Source of the DNA: Trueperaceae bacterium
Lineage (GTDB): Bacteria; Deinococcota; Deinococci; Deinococcales; Trueperaceae
DNA: 6,485 nucleotides
Assembly: GCA_003567075.1 (NCBI GenBank)
Contig: PXAU01000396.1
Coordinates: 1-6,485, forward strand
Direction of reading: 5' to 3'
The notes under the pieces were generated by a model that did no database searches, was not told the DNA's origin, and saw nothing but the letters and a program-made list of their open reading frames with translations. The position numbers and the translations under genes are program-made. Below are positions 5,291-6,485 of this stretch, in pieces (within the stretch, counting starts at the first letter, position 1; every line of letters begins with the position of its first letter).

Positions 5291-5299
5291 CACGGCGCC
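5268..5299 (+). promoter_or_regulatory. Possible stem in the secA leader
   Basis: GGCGCC at 5268-5273 and again at 5294-5299 can pair across a 20-nt loop. The left arm lies in the mini-ORF and the right arm just after its stop, so a translating ribosome would keep the stem open. Because GGCGCC is self-complementary and common in GC-rich DNA, this may be chance. Confidence 0.25.
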
Positions 5300-5311
5300 A
5301 GCCGAAACACG

Positions 5312-5317
5312 AAGGGG
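5312..5317 (+). promoter_or_regulatory. Probable ribosome binding site of secA
   Basis: AAGGGG lies 9 nt before the ATG at 5327, a moderate Shine-Dalgarno match. It supports this start and agrees with secA having a leader, unlike most genes here. Confidence 0.5.
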
Positions 5318-5326
5318 TTCCCACCC

Positions 5327-6485
<1,159 letters not shown>

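Overview
The window is about 70% GC, densely coded, and carries ordinary housekeeping genes. It most likely comes from the Deinococcota (Deinococcus-Thermus), perhaps a Truepera-like lineage. Two things suggest this. The SecA N-terminus closely resembles Thermus SecA as I recall it (for example TNSELGFDYLRDNM, and the run from the VDEFTGRLMPGRR region to the end of the window). Several genes also have a TAnnnT -10 element 6-8 nt before the start codon and no Shine-Dalgarno sequence, the leaderless layout described as common in Deinococcus. The placement is inferred from memory of family sequences, not from a search.

Layout, left to right: (1) the 3' end of a MacB/LolD-type ABC transporter ATPase (+). 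(2) A short convergent gap holding about 2.7 copies of a 27-bp tandem repeat. (3) A two-domain LEA-type-2 (WHy) lipoprotein (-). (4) A divergent promoter region, then D-alanine--D-alanine ligase ddl (+). (5) An HNH endonuclease (+). (6) Convergent with it, a small four-helix membrane protein of the phage-holin-4/YvlD family (-), and upstream of that a tandem-GNAT-like protein (-). (7) Divergent from the GNAT gene, rsmD (+), a 16S rRNA m2G966 methyltransferase. (8) secA (+), running off the right edge after 386 codons. No stretch over 300 bases lacks a gene. I see no rRNA, tRNA, CRISPR array, insertion sequence or phage module.

How the genes relate: there is no obvious multi-gene operon. Most genes appear to have their own promoter, and four of the seven promoter candidates are exactly TATCCT. 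Functions are cell-envelope building (ddl), protein export (secA), ribosome maturation (rsmD) and envelope-associated proteins of unknown role (LEA2 lipoprotein, holin-like protein).

The points most worth checking are regulatory. One is the consistent leaderless promoter architecture, with one Shine-Dalgarno-bearing exception. The second is a perfect 15-bp dyad laid across the -10 and start codon of ddl. The third is an 11-codon Arg/Pro-rich mini-ORF whose ATG lies where the secA transcript should begin. I did not find a convincing new multi-gene system.
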